Assembly (NCBI GenBank): GCA_020683205.1
Contig: CP085689.1
Coordinates: forward strand, 2,412,230-2,476,229
Reading direction: 5' to 3'
From: Lentisphaerae bacterium WC36
GTDB lineage: Bacteria; Verrucomicrobiota; Lentisphaeria; Victivallales; SZUA-371
Length of the DNA stretch: 64,000 nt
In this document: piece after piece, positions 54,723 to 63,923 of the stretch
Position numbering within the stretch: the stretch's first letter is position 1
How the letters are laid out: each line of letters starts with the position of its first letter
Program-made: the position numbers and the translations under genes
Notes under the pieces: model-generated
Databases searched by the model: none
What the model saw: only the letters and a program-made list of their open reading frames with translations
What the model was told of the DNA's origin: nothing

Positions 54723-56091
54723 CACACGATTGAGGGTTTTATGCTTAGCTATTAGCGATTTTATTACCTTTTATGGACTTTTAATTTTAGTTGCGTGGAT
54801 TTACAAAAAAATTGACGGGGTTTACGAGATGAGCTTGTACTACAACCTTTGGAAAGTTTCACTAATTTTTATTGTTTGCAATAGTTTTATAAAATTATAC
54901 CACGGCAATGTATTTTATCCTGGCGTTTCACTTAATGTAGTTGAAGAGATGCGTAGAATATTTTTTTCTGTTATTTTAACAATGTTAATACTAGGCTCAT
55001 ATTTAATTTTAGTAAAACACATCGATATTTACTCTCGATTTGTCATCACTGCAAGTACTATGCTAATAATTTTCTTTACTCCTATAACTAGATGGTTTGT
55101 GCGTTCTATTCTGAAAAAACTTGCTCTTTTTGAAACAAGGTGCATTATTATTTCATCTCGTGATTGTGATGTTAAAAATGTCATTGATGAGATTAAAAAA
55201 GATCGCCAAATGGGACTAAATGTAGTAAAAGTTAAAAAAGCTTTATTATCGAAAAGATTTTTGCATTCGCTAAGAAAATATCGGCATAAATATAATATTT
55301 CCTACGCTATTTTAATAATCAATTCTGAAGAGTTAAACAATTACATTTATGATTTATCGCAAATTTTTGAACATATTATGATTATTTCGCCAAATCAAAT
55401 TGGGTTTAGTAGTAGTATGTATAGATATGATTTAAATGGCATTAGTGGCAGTGAGCTTAAAAATCAATTACTTCTAAAAGGTCCGCGTATTTTAAAAAGT
55501 ATTACTGACTATTCATTTGCTCTTATTACTACAATAATTCTTTTGCCTTTTCTGTTAATGATTACAATCCTTGTAAAAATTACATCTCCTGGACCAGTTT
55601 TTTATAAGGCAAAACGTTTAGGAATCAAAGGCAAAGAGATAAAAGTTTTAAAGTTCAGAACCATGCATCAAGACGCTGATGAACGTTTACAATCACTGTT
55701 GGACAATGATAAAGAATTAGCTAAAGAATGGAAAGCAAACTTTAAACTAGAAAATGATCCTCGAATCACGCCTTTAGGGAACCTATTAAGGATAACAAGT
55801 TTAGATGAATTACCTCAATTCTTTAATGTTTTAAAAGGAGATATGAGCGTGATAGGGCCACGTCCAATAGTTAAAAAGGAGCTAGAATATTATGGAAACT
55901 GTTTTGATTTAATAAAACAAGTAAAACCTGGAATTACAGGATTTTGGCAGGTGTCAGGCCGTAGTAATACTACCTATTCGCAACGAATCCGTTATGATAT
56001 GTACTATATTACAAATTGGAATTTATGGTTAGATTATTTTATATTTTTGAAGACAATAAAGGAAGTTATTTTTTGTAAAGGAGCAAAATAA
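54715..56091 (+). CDS. Undecaprenyl-phosphate sugar phosphotransferase (WbaP/WcaJ type)
   Basis: 458 residues, overlapping the gene before by 8 bases. It transfers a sugar-1-phosphate from a nucleotide sugar to undecaprenyl phosphate, starting each repeat unit at the inner membrane. N-terminal membrane helices (about residues 8-130) and a CoA-binding-like middle domain precede a re-entrant helix (FALITTIILLPFLLMITIL). The catalytic domain has SPGPVFYKAKRLG, LKFRTM, the DE pair in ITSLDELPQFFNVLKGDMSVIGPRP and the closing GITGFWQVSGR. Last gene of the first operon; a small terminator follows. Confidence 0.92.
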   Translation: MNSTRLRVLCLAISDFITFYGLLILVAWIYKKIDGVYEMSLYYNLWKVSLIFIVCNSFIKLYHGNVFYPGVSLNVVEEMRRIFFSVILTMLILGSYLILVKHIDIYSRFVITASTMLIIFFTPITRWFVRSILKKLALFETRCIIISSRDCDVKNVIDEIKKDRQMGLNVVKVKKALLSKRFLHSLRKYRHKYNISYAILIINSEELNNYIYDLSQIFEHIMIISPNQIGFSSSMYRYDLNGISGSELKNQLLLKGPRILKSITDYSFALITTIILLPFLLMITILVKITSPGPVFYKAKRLGIKGKEIKVLKFRTMHQDADERLQSLLDNDKELAKEWKANFKLENDPRITPLGNLLRITSLDELPQFFNVLKGDMSVIGPRPIVKKELEYYGNCFDLIKQVKPGITGFWQVSGRSNTTYSQRIRYDMYYITNWNLWLDYFIFLKTIKEVIFCKGAK

Positions 56092-56137
56092 ATTATATTT
56101 TAAGTTTTCCTCTTGAAAAAATAACTTCGTCATCAAG

Positions 56138-56159
56138 TACCCATAGGGTAATTTTTTTT
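56138..56159 (+). terminator. Short Rho-independent terminator
   Basis: TACCC (56138-56142) and GGGTA (56146-56150) form a 5-bp stem with a 3-base loop followed by a T8 tract. It separates the two polysaccharide operons. Confidence 0.5.
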
Positions 56160-56457
56160 GTTTTGTAGTCAAACTGAAACTTTATCAAATATTTTTTCAA
56201 ATATCTGATGATTTATAACTCTCAAACAGTGATTTAGTAATATAAATAACACCTTATAGCTTTTAGCCTAACACAAAAAACTATATTCAGATAACTATAA
56301 TGAAAAATATATGTGATTTTGGCTCATATTTCTTGAATAAGGGCCTTATCTGACATATTGTAAAGTGATAATTGTTGTGGTACTATTAAAAAGCAATAGT
56401 GTAGGCTAAAAAAAGTATATTTTGATTGAATTAAAATACTTTTAACTTTATGGGGTA
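56160..56457 (+). other. Intergenic region between the two polysaccharide operons
   Basis: About 300 AT-rich bases without a gene. It holds the predicted promoter at 56358-56386. I see no JUMPstart/ops element. Confidence 0.5.
56358..56386 (+). promoter_or_regulatory. Predicted sigma-70 promoter of the second polysaccharide operon
   Basis: TTGTAA (56358-56363), a 17-base spacer and TACTAT (56381-56386), 71 bases upstream of the acetyltransferase start. Confidence 0.45.
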
Positions 56458-57048
56458 ATGGTGACAAATAATAGTTTTTATAGTTATGCAGAATTAAAAG
56501 CAATGGGCTTTAAAAAATTTGGAAAAAGTGTTTTAGTTTCGCGTAATGCCAAATTTTACGGCATTAATAAAATTGAGCTTGGCGATAATGTGCGAATTGA
56601 TGATTTCTGTATATTATCAGGTAATATTAAAATTGGTTCACATATCCATATTTCTGCAGGGGTTTACATTTTTGCTGGAAATTCTCTTGTGGAATTAGAA
56701 GATTTTGTAACAGTTTCATCTAGAACTTCGATTTATGCTATTTCAGATAATTATTTAGGAGATGTCTTGACTAATTCATGCATTGATGATGAATTTAAAG
56801 ACATTATAACTCAAAAAGTCACCTTGAAAATGTTTTCTATTGTTGGCAGTGGTTCAACTATTTTACCTGGGATTGTTGTCGAAACAGGCGCTGCCGTTGG
56901 AGCAAATTCTTTGGTGACTAAGTCAATACCTGAGTGGCAAATTTATGCTGGATCGCCTGCAAAAAAAATAAAAAATAGAAGTAAAAAAATGCTAGAATTA
57001 AAGAATAAATTTCTAGAAAAGTTTGAAGAACGAGAAAAAAATGATTGA
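56458..57048 (+). CDS. VioB-like sugar acetyltransferase (hexapeptide repeat)
   Basis: 196 residues forming a left-handed beta-helix acetyltransferase. FYSYAELKAMGFKKFGKSV, VRIDDFCILSG and IGSHIHISAGVYIFAG give the N-terminal pattern shared with VioB-type enzymes that N-acetylate dTDP-4-amino-4,6-dideoxyglucose. The later repeats (VGSGSTILPGIVVETGAAVGANSLVTKSIP) and the IYAGSPAKKIK cap are standard. It overlaps the transaminase gene after it by 8 bases. Acetyl-CoA is the expected donor; the acceptor is inferred from the coupled transaminase and the RmlA/RmlB genes. Confidence 0.8.
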   Translation: MVTNNSFYSYAELKAMGFKKFGKSVLVSRNAKFYGINKIELGDNVRIDDFCILSGNIKIGSHIHISAGVYIFAGNSLVELEDFVTVSSRTSIYAISDNYLGDVLTNSCIDDEFKDIITQKVTLKMFSIVGSGSTILPGIVVETGAAVGANSLVTKSIPEWQIYAGSPAKKIKNRSKKMLELKNKFLEKFEEREKND

Positions 57049-58207
57049 GAAATTCAAAAAAAATATACTAGTAACTGAACCTATTGCTCCAGATAAGGAT
57101 GCTATTTTATCTCAATTTAGTAGTATAATTGATTCGAAATGGTTTACAAACATGGGACAGTTGCATAATCAATTTGAAGAAAAGTTAAAAGAGTATCTAA
57201 AAGTTAAAAATATTTCGATATTCAATAATGGAACTATTGCTTTAATAACTGCTTTAAAAGCATTAGATTTACCAACAAATTCAGAAGTTATAACAACGCC
57301 ATTCACTTTTGCGGCAACACCACATGCCATTGCTTGGAATAACTTAAAGCCTGTCTTTGCAGATATTGATGAAAATACGATGGGTTTAGATCCAAAAGCT
57401 ATAGAAGCGGCTATTACTGATAAAACATCAGCCATTCTTGCTGTACATGTTTATGGTTTTCCTTGTGACGTTGAAAATATCGATAAAATTGCCAAAAAAC
57501 ACAATTTAAAAGTTATTTATGATGCAGCTCACGCATTTTCTACAGAAATTAATGGCAAGTCAATTTGTAATTGGGGCGATATTACTATGTTGTCTTTTCA
57601 CGCGACAAAGTTATTTAATTCTATCGAAGGTGGAGCTCTCGTTTACAATGATAAGAGATTAGGCAAAAAAATTTATGAATTGAGAAATTTTGGCATAAAA
57701 GAAATAAATCATGACGATGCGGTTAAGGATGGAATTAAGAATGAGAATTTCATTGATGATATTGGCATTAATGGGAAAATGAATGAATTTCAAGCAGCAT
57801 GGGGAATTCAAACATTAGAAATTGTTAAAGAAGAACAAGGTAAAAGAGCAACAGTTGCTCAAAAATATATAGAATTATTAAAAGATATTGATTTTATTGA
57901 AATACCAAAATTTCCAGAAAATGTCACTAATTCAATGCAATATTTACCAGTACTTATTAATAATTATAAGAGAGATGAACTTTATAATTTCCTTAAAAAT
58001 TATAATGTTTTTTCTAGAAAATACTTTTATCCACTTTGTTCAGAATTTGGCTGTTATAAAGATCTTCCTTCATCTAAACCAAGTAATTTAAAAATAGCCC
58101 ACCAGTTATCCCGCAAAGTTTTATGTTTGCCTTTTTATGGGGAGTTGGTTGAAAATGATTGTGAGATTGTAAAAAATATTTGTAAAATTATCAAGGAGTT
58201 TAAATAA
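57041..58207 (+). CDS. VioA-like dTDP-4-keto-6-deoxyglucose transaminase (DegT family)
   Basis: 388 residues from the ATG at 57041, which overlaps the previous gene; an in-frame TTG at 57023 is less likely. A PLP aminotransferase of the DegT/DnrJ/EryC1 family. ISIFNNGTIALITALKAL, TTPFTFAATPHAIAWN, VHVYGFPCDVENID, YDAAHAF and the PLP lysine in SFHATKLFNSIEGGA are present, as is GINGKMNEFQAAWG. This pattern is that of VioA-type enzymes producing dTDP-4-amino-4,6-dideoxy-D-glucose (viosamine) from the RmlB product. One base separates it from asnB (stop 58207, start 58208). Confidence 0.85.
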   Translation: MIEKFKKNILVTEPIAPDKDAILSQFSSIIDSKWFTNMGQLHNQFEEKLKEYLKVKNISIFNNGTIALITALKALDLPTNSEVITTPFTFAATPHAIAWNNLKPVFADIDENTMGLDPKAIEAAITDKTSAILAVHVYGFPCDVENIDKIAKKHNLKVIYDAAHAFSTEINGKSICNWGDITMLSFHATKLFNSIEGGALVYNDKRLGKKIYELRNFGIKEINHDDAVKDGIKNENFIDDIGINGKMNEFQAAWGIQTLEIVKEEQGKRATVAQKYIELLKDIDFIEIPKFPENVTNSMQYLPVLINNYKRDELYNFLKNYNVFSRKYFYPLCSEFGCYKDLPSSKPSNLKIAHQLSRKVLCLPFYGELVENDCEIVKNICKIIKEFK

Positions 58208-59773
58208 ATGTGTGGAATACATTTTACAAAAAATGTTTCTCGTAAAAAGTTCAAGAAATCTCTCGATTTACTTTATCATCGAGGACCTAACGCATCTGAT
58301 GTGAAACAATTTGATAATATATTTTTGGGACATACTAGACTTGCAATTATCGACTTGGATAAAAGAAGTTCTCAACCTTTCACAGGCTCTGATAATGAGA
58401 CTCATATTATTTTTAATGGAGAAATTTACAACTTTAAAGAATTAAAAAAACAATTCAACATTAAAACTCGCACAAGCTCAGATACTGAAATACTTTTGGA
58501 ACTGTATTTAAAGCTTGGAGAAGATGTTGTCAATCACTTAAATGGCATGTTTGCTTTTGTGATTTATAATTCAAGAACAAAAGATATTTTTATTGCAAGA
58601 GATAGGCTTGGCATAAAACCTCTTTATATTTATGAAAAGAACGACACATTAATAATTTCTTCTGAAATTGCTTCCATATTAGAATCATTAGAATTTGTTC
58701 CTGAATACGATTTAATAGGCATTAGACAATATTTAAAGTTACGAACATTTTTTAGAGGACATACTCTTTATAAAGATATCAAAATGTTTCCTGCTGGTTA
58801 TTACAGAAAAAATGATCAACTAGTACAATATTGGAATTTAGAAAATCATTACAGTACTGACTATAATGATGAAAAAGTCAAAGAACTAATTGAATCTTCG
58901 ATTGAGTACAGGTTGATTTCAGACGTAGAAACAGGCAGTTATTTAAGTGGTGGAATTGATAGCTCATTAATTGCTGTTTTGGCCCAAAAAGAATACACTT
59001 GGACAACTGGATTTAATGACTTTAATGAATTTGAATATGCTAGAATTGTTGCTGAACGATATAAATTTAATCATCAAGAAGTAATCACATCCCGAGACGA
59101 ATTCAAAGATGTTGCAAAATTTATGATAGAAAAAAGAAAAGAACCATTGTCTGTACCTAATGAAGTATCAATTTTTGAGATGACTCAAGCTGTAGCCAAA
59201 CATAACACTGTTGTGTTAAGCGGAGAAGGTGCTGATGAACTCTTTTTTGGTTATGATAGAATTTTTAGGTGGGCTCAAAACAATGAATTTGATTTAGAAA
59301 GTTTTGATAAATTATATTCATACGGAACTCACAAAGACGATGAAATTATTCAATATGTACTCGAACCTGTTGCTCATATTAAAGATAATTTATTGAAAAT
59401 ATCAACTTTTTTTCAATTATATCACTTACATGGTTTATTAAGACGCTTAGATAATGCTACAATGCTTTGCTCGGTAGAGGCAAGAGTTCCATTTGTTGAT
59501 CATAGATTAATCGAATACATGTATGGCATTGGTTGTGAATATAAAATGAAAAATGGCATTGTTAAGGAGCCTTTGAAAAGAATATTCTCTGACGTACTCC
59601 CATCTGAAATTATAAATAGAAAAAAAGTAGGATTTCCAATTCCAATTCATGATATTTTTCATAATAAAGATTGTTCCATGGATGGATGGTTACACTTTAA
59701 TATTGAAACTATTTTAAAAGACGATTGGACTAAAATAACTGAACAATTAAAAACTGAAGATATTTATGTTTGA
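58208..59773 (+). CDS. asnB: Glutamine-hydrolysing asparagine synthase-like amidotransferase
   Basis: 521 residues. The N-terminal glutaminase has catalytic Cys2 (MCGIHF), YHRGPNASD, HTRLAIIDL and FNGEIYNF. The C-terminal synthase domain has the ATP pyrophosphatase loop SYLSGGIDSSLIA, LSGEGADELFFGYDR and EARVPFVDHRLIEY. It is a little shorter than E. coli AsnB (554). Copies inside polysaccharide clusters often amidate sugar acids such as uronates instead of making asparagine; which applies here is unknown. It overlaps the cytidylyltransferase gene by 8 bases, suggesting a functional link. No other asnB is visible in the window. Confidence 0.9.
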   Translation: MCGIHFTKNVSRKKFKKSLDLLYHRGPNASDVKQFDNIFLGHTRLAIIDLDKRSSQPFTGSDNETHIIFNGEIYNFKELKKQFNIKTRTSSDTEILLELYLKLGEDVVNHLNGMFAFVIYNSRTKDIFIARDRLGIKPLYIYEKNDTLIISSEIASILESLEFVPEYDLIGIRQYLKLRTFFRGHTLYKDIKMFPAGYYRKNDQLVQYWNLENHYSTDYNDEKVKELIESSIEYRLISDVETGSYLSGGIDSSLIAVLAQKEYTWTTGFNDFNEFEYARIVAERYKFNHQEVITSRDEFKDVAKFMIEKRKEPLSVPNEVSIFEMTQAVAKHNTVVLSGEGADELFFGYDRIFRWAQNNEFDLESFDKLYSYGTHKDDEIIQYVLEPVAHIKDNLLKISTFFQLYHLHGLLRRLDNATMLCSVEARVPFVDHRLIEYMYGIGCEYKMKNGIVKEPLKRIFSDVLPSEIINRKKVGFPIPIHDIFHNKDCSMDGWLHFNIETILKDDWTKITEQLKTEDIYV

Positions 59774-60215
59774 AGAAAAGAAAAAAGTGGTTGGCTATAC
59801 AACTGGAGTCTATGATTTATTTCACATTGGCCATTTGAATTTATTACGAAATGCTAAAGGTATGTGTGATACATTAATTATCGGTTGCTCTTCTGATGAA
59901 GTAGTTAAAGAAATGAAAAATAAACTTCCAGTAATTCCTTTTAATGAACGTGTAGAAATTTTAGAAGCAATCCCTTATGTTGATGTCGTTGTAGAGCAAG
60001 GTATTGACGACTACAAAGATAAAATGGTTGCCTGGGAAAAATATAAATTTGATATTTTGTTTGTAGGTTCTGACTGGCAAGGAACTGATAAATGGAATAA
60101 AATAGAGAAAGATTTCAAAAAAATAGGTGTTAAAGTCGTTTATTTTCCATACACTAGAACAACGTCTTCTTCAAAAATAAACGCTATATTGGATCAATAT
60201 GACGATGAAAGATAA
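59766..60215 (+). CDS. TagD-like cytidylyltransferase
   Basis: 149 residues. The nucleotidyltransferase motifs are intact: GVYDLFHIGHLNLL (HxGH) and YTRTTSSSKI (the ISTS-type signature). GSDWQGTDKW completes the set. The closest named family is glycerol-3-phosphate cytidylyltransferase (TagD/TarD), which makes CDP-glycerol; other small alcohols such as ethanolamine are possible. No CDP-glycerol glycerophosphotransferase is seen in the window. It overlaps asnB (8 bases) and the sulfotransferase-like gene (17 bases), forming a tightly coupled trio. Confidence 0.85.
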   Translation: MFEEKKKVVGYTTGVYDLFHIGHLNLLRNAKGMCDTLIIGCSSDEVVKEMKNKLPVIPFNERVEILEAIPYVDVVVEQGIDDYKDKMVAWEKYKFDILFVGSDWQGTDKWNKIEKDFKKIGVKVVYFPYTRTTSSSKINAILDQYDDER

Positions 60216-61296
60216 CACATGCTTAAATATTGCTGTTAAAGGCTTTTGGTCTACAGGAGAGAGTGCAGTTAATGACTTTCTTTTTGAATTTGACAATACT
60301 TTTGGAATCAAACAACAAGAAATGTTAATATTTGACACTATTGACGGAATTGTAGATTTAGAAAATAAATACTTATTCAATAGTGCTCCAATTATAATTG
60401 GAGCTCAGATTGCACGATTTAAAAAGTTAGTCAATTTTTTATCTAAATATGGCATGTACTCTTTACCTTACGACTCTGAAGAGGTATTCGGCGGATTTTT
60501 TAAAAAAAGAAGCTATGAATTCATAGATAAAATTACCAGTGAAAATAAACTTGCCAGTTTAGAATTTGATTACCCAATAATTGAGGAACATATCAATAAT
60601 TTTGCTTATAAGTACAAGATTTGGCCATTCAAAAAACAAAAAATTGATCAACTATTAAAAAAAATTTCATTATCGCTACTGAATTATGTTAAGCCTTTAT
60701 CACACTATTTCCCTAGAGGAGATTTTTATATTCCTAAAGGTTATGATAATTTTAAAAAAGAACTAAATGACTATATAAATGATTTGACTTCGTACTTATC
60801 GAAACAAAACGCAGGGAAAAATATATTGTATCAACAACTTTTGACTCCTGCGAGCTTCAATTTATATAAGAATGCGATTCCTAATTTACGATATATTATA
60901 ATTGATCGTGACCCTAGAGATATTTATGTATTTCAACGTCACCTTTGGAAGAGTCTTGCAGTACCGAATAACCCGCAAGATTTTGCAGAATGGTATAAAC
61001 TTGCAAGAGCTCAATTAAATGAACTCGAAGGTAATTTTTTACATATTAAATTTGAAGATTTTGTTTATAATTATGAAAATACATCTTCAAAAATCATGAC
61101 CTTTTTAAATTTAACTAACGAGCAACATGTGAAAAAATTAAAATTTTTCGACCCATCAAAGTCTATAAAAAATACGCAAATGTGGAAGAAAACTAATAAA
61201 TACAATGATGAAATAAAAATTTTGGAAGATTTATTGCCTGAATTTTTGTACGAATTTCCATATTTTGAAGATGATAATCTAGAAGGGATTTGGTAA
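60199..61296 (+). CDS. Sulfotransferase-like protein
   Basis: 365 residues from the ATG at 60199; a second ATG at 60205 is possible. The N-terminal VKGFWSTGESAVNDFL occupies the place of the PAPS 5'-phosphosulfate loop, though it is not a canonical GxxRSGTT. IIIDRDPRDIYVFQRH matches the 3'-phosphate motif RDPRD, and HIKFEDFVYNYE is the usual following segment. Together this fits a PAPS-dependent sulfotransferase that would add sulfate to the glycan in the cytoplasm. A kinase-like P-loop protein is an alternative. It overlaps its neighbours on both sides. Confidence 0.7.
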   Translation: MTMKDNTCLNIAVKGFWSTGESAVNDFLFEFDNTFGIKQQEMLIFDTIDGIVDLENKYLFNSAPIIIGAQIARFKKLVNFLSKYGMYSLPYDSEEVFGGFFKKRSYEFIDKITSENKLASLEFDYPIIEEHINNFAYKYKIWPFKKQKIDQLLKKISLSLLNYVKPLSHYFPRGDFYIPKGYDNFKKELNDYINDLTSYLSKQNAGKNILYQQLLTPASFNLYKNAIPNLRYIIIDRDPRDIYVFQRHLWKSLAVPNNPQDFAEWYKLARAQLNELEGNFLHIKFEDFVYNYENTSSKIMTFLNLTNEQHVKKLKFFDPSKSIKNTQMWKKTNKYNDEIKILEDLLPEFLYEFPYFEDDNLEGIW

Positions 61297-62984
61297 TGAA
61301 TACAAAATTAACAATTTTATTAATAACATACAATCACGAGAAAACAATAGAGCAATCTATAAACTCTATTCTGGAGCAAAAAACTAATTTTGAATTTATT
61401 ATCAACGTGTTAGATGATGCATCAACAGATAACTCTTCAAATATTGTTGCCTCATATGTTGCTAAATATCCCTCAAAAATAAAATACACTTTGCGCAAAA
61501 AAAATGTCGGAGTAGTGCAAAATATTTTCCAAGGTATAAAGGACGTTAAAACCCAATATTATGCTACTTGCGAAGGCGATGATTACTGGTGTGATGAAAA
61601 TAAAATTCAGATGCAAGTTGACTTTCTTGATAATAATAGTGACTATAGTTTTTCTGGCCATAATACTATTTTTAAAAGCAATAATGGCGAAGAAAGAAAA
61701 ATATTTTCTGAAGAATCTTATACTATAAAGTCAACATACTCTATGCCTCTAAAATTTTCTAACAAAAATTTTGTCAAAGTTCACCCTTCAAGCAGAGTTT
61801 ATAGGACAAGTTGTATTGATTTTGCAAACTTAAAGTTTCCTGATAGTATTATTTGGGACAGCTGTTCATACTGGTATTTTTTAGCAAAAGGCAAGCTGCA
61901 TTATATTGATAAAGTTATGTCTATTTATCAATACACGGAAGATGGTATATTTTCTGGATCAAGTTCTAGAAAGCAACGATTTTTAGCATGTCGCAATATT
62001 TTAAATATAAATAAAGAATTTGATTACAAATACAATAATATTTTTATCCAGCAGTTAAAGCCTTTATGCCATGACTTAAATTTAAGCATCAAAGAACGAT
62101 TTTTAATGAAATTATTCCCTAGATTTTTTACAAAAAAAGGCGATGAACTTCTTGAAAAATTTAAAATTGAACTACTTTACTCTGATTATAAAAATAATTT
62201 TGGAGATATGTTAAGTCCAGAAATATTAGGTAAATATGTTAATTGCAAAATAGAAAAAAATCAATGTTTAAAATCTTGTGATACAGTCTTTATTGGATCT
62301 CATTTGGAGCTTTTTTTGAAAGATAAAACAGCAAAGATTAATAAAAATAATAAAACCCTAAATATTGTGGGAACTGGCTTCATTGCTCCTGAAAATTATT
62401 ACGATGACAAAGCAGAAGAATTTTCAAGAAATGTGAGAATTTTTGGATGCAGAGGTGAATTAACCAAAAATAGACTAGAAAAAATTATAGATAAAAAGCT
62501 AACAAACATCACTTTGGGCGATCCTGGACTATTAGCTTCAAGGATTTTTGATACCTCTAACGTAACCAAGAAATACAAAGTTGGAGTTATTGCGCACTAT
62601 ATTGATGAAAATAGCCCTGCCTTAGAAAACATTAATATTGAAAATATTCTATTAATTGACATCAAGGATTCCACCAAAAATATTGTTGAAAATATTACAA
62701 GTTGCGAATTTATTTTATCTTCTGCCATGCATGGATTAATTGTCGCAGATAGTTTTAATATCCCAAATAGACGTATTATTTTATCTGATAATGTAGAGGG
62801 GGGAAATTATAAATTTGATGACTATTACTCAATTTATAAAGAAAAAGTTGCATCTGCAATTGACTTGAGAAATGAAGTAATTATTGAAGAAAATATAGAA
62901 TCTTTAAAAAAAGAATATCATATTAAGAAAGATGAAATCACTAAAATCCAAAACAATTTAGAATTAATGTTAAGGAGAGTGTAA
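61296..62984 (+). CDS. GT2 glycosyltransferase fused to polysaccharide pyruvyltransferase
   Basis: 562 residues from the ATG at 61296 (AAGGG upstream; shares one base with the previous stop). Residues 1-230 are a GT2 domain: LTILLITYNHEKTIEQSI, VLDDASTDNS, and CEGDDYW as the metal site. After a linker, residues 290-562 match the CsaB/pyruvyltransferase family: NNFGDMLSPEI, FGCRGELTKNRL, LGDPGLLA, VGVIAHYIDE and ILSSAMHGLIVADSFNIP. The first would add a sugar, the second a pyruvate ketal from phosphoenolpyruvate. Both halves look intact, so this is a natural two-function fusion rather than a joining error. Confidence 0.85.
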   Translation: MNTKLTILLITYNHEKTIEQSINSILEQKTNFEFIINVLDDASTDNSSNIVASYVAKYPSKIKYTLRKKNVGVVQNIFQGIKDVKTQYYATCEGDDYWCDENKIQMQVDFLDNNSDYSFSGHNTIFKSNNGEERKIFSEESYTIKSTYSMPLKFSNKNFVKVHPSSRVYRTSCIDFANLKFPDSIIWDSCSYWYFLAKGKLHYIDKVMSIYQYTEDGIFSGSSSRKQRFLACRNILNINKEFDYKYNNIFIQQLKPLCHDLNLSIKERFLMKLFPRFFTKKGDELLEKFKIELLYSDYKNNFGDMLSPEILGKYVNCKIEKNQCLKSCDTVFIGSHLELFLKDKTAKINKNNKTLNIVGTGFIAPENYYDDKAEEFSRNVRIFGCRGELTKNRLEKIIDKKLTNITLGDPGLLASRIFDTSNVTKKYKVGVIAHYIDENSPALENINIENILLIDIKDSTKNIVENITSCEFILSSAMHGLIVADSFNIPNRRIILSDNVEGGNYKFDDYYSIYKEKVASAIDLRNEVIIEENIESLKKEYHIKKDEITKIQNNLELMLRRV

Positions 62985-62989
62985 ATTTA

Positions 62990-63919
62990 ATGAGTAAAGA
63001 AATCATACCAATATGTTTTACTTTTGATGATAATTATGTGAATCCAGCTCTAGTCGCATTTTACTCTATGCTAGAAAATGCTGACCAGAAATATTTTTAT
63101 AAAATTTATGTACTTCAAGCAAAAAACAATATCAGCGAGTTTTCAAAAGAAAAATTAACGAACATTGTCAAACTATTTAATAATGCTGAATTAGAATTTA
63201 AAAAAGTTAATTTTGATATTGATTTAGAATGGGATGGCGTTTTTTCAGCTCATTTTTCACCTGAAATCCTAATAAAATTGATTTTGCCGTCAATATTTAA
63301 TAATTATGATAAAATAATTGTTTCTGATGTTGATGTTGTTTTTACTGGAGATATATCAAAATCATTTACTAATTATAATTTAGATAATTATTATATCGCT
63401 GGAGTCAGAAGCCTTGAAAAACTCAATGATTTTTATGCAGCTCAAAGTTATTCTGATGAGGTTAAAGAAAAATTATTTGGCTCAATTGGAGCTGGATATA
63501 TGATATACAACCTCAACGCAATGAGAGAAAACAATTTAGAAGACCTGTTTTTAGATAATTTGAAAAGATATCGCAAAATTATAACCCAACCAGAGCAGGA
63601 TATTATTAATATTTCCATTGATAAAGATAAAATATTGTATTTACCCTTAAAATATATGTTTTGCACATATATGTATAGGTTGATAAAAAAAGAAAAACTT
63701 GATTTATCTTGCTCTGGAAAGTGGATTTATTATTTTGCAAAAAAATGGCTAAAAAAAATTAAAGAAGATAAATATAATACCAAAAATGAAATTTTAGAGG
63801 CATTTATTTCTCCAGTTCAAATTCATTATGCAACAGGAATTAAGCCTTGGAACGTATTATTTTGTTACAAAAAATTCATTTGGCTAAAATATTTCTCTAA
63901 AGTAAAAAAGGAAGGATAA
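62990..63919 (+). CDS. GT8 glycosyltransferase
   Basis: 309 residues. The start PICFTFDDNYVNPALVAFYSML and the metal motif SDVDVVFTGDI (DxD) match family GT8 (LPS galactosyl/glucosyltransferase, LgtC/RfaJ-like). GAGYMIYNLNAMREN and QIHYATGIKPW contribute the donor and acceptor pockets. It follows the fusion gene by 5 bases and is followed by another GT2 gene. Donor sugar (UDP-galactose or UDP-glucose) is inferred from the family. Confidence 0.87.
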   Translation: MSKEIIPICFTFDDNYVNPALVAFYSMLENADQKYFYKIYVLQAKNNISEFSKEKLTNIVKLFNNAELEFKKVNFDIDLEWDGVFSAHFSPEILIKLILPSIFNNYDKIIVSDVDVVFTGDISKSFTNYNLDNYYIAGVRSLEKLNDFYAAQSYSDEVKEKLFGSIGAGYMIYNLNAMRENNLEDLFLDNLKRYRKIITQPEQDIINISIDKDKILYLPLKYMFCTYMYRLIKKEKLDLSCSGKWIYYFAKKWLKKIKEDKYNTKNEILEAFISPVQIHYATGIKPWNVLFCYKKFIWLKYFSKVKKEG

Positions 63920-63923
63920 AAAA

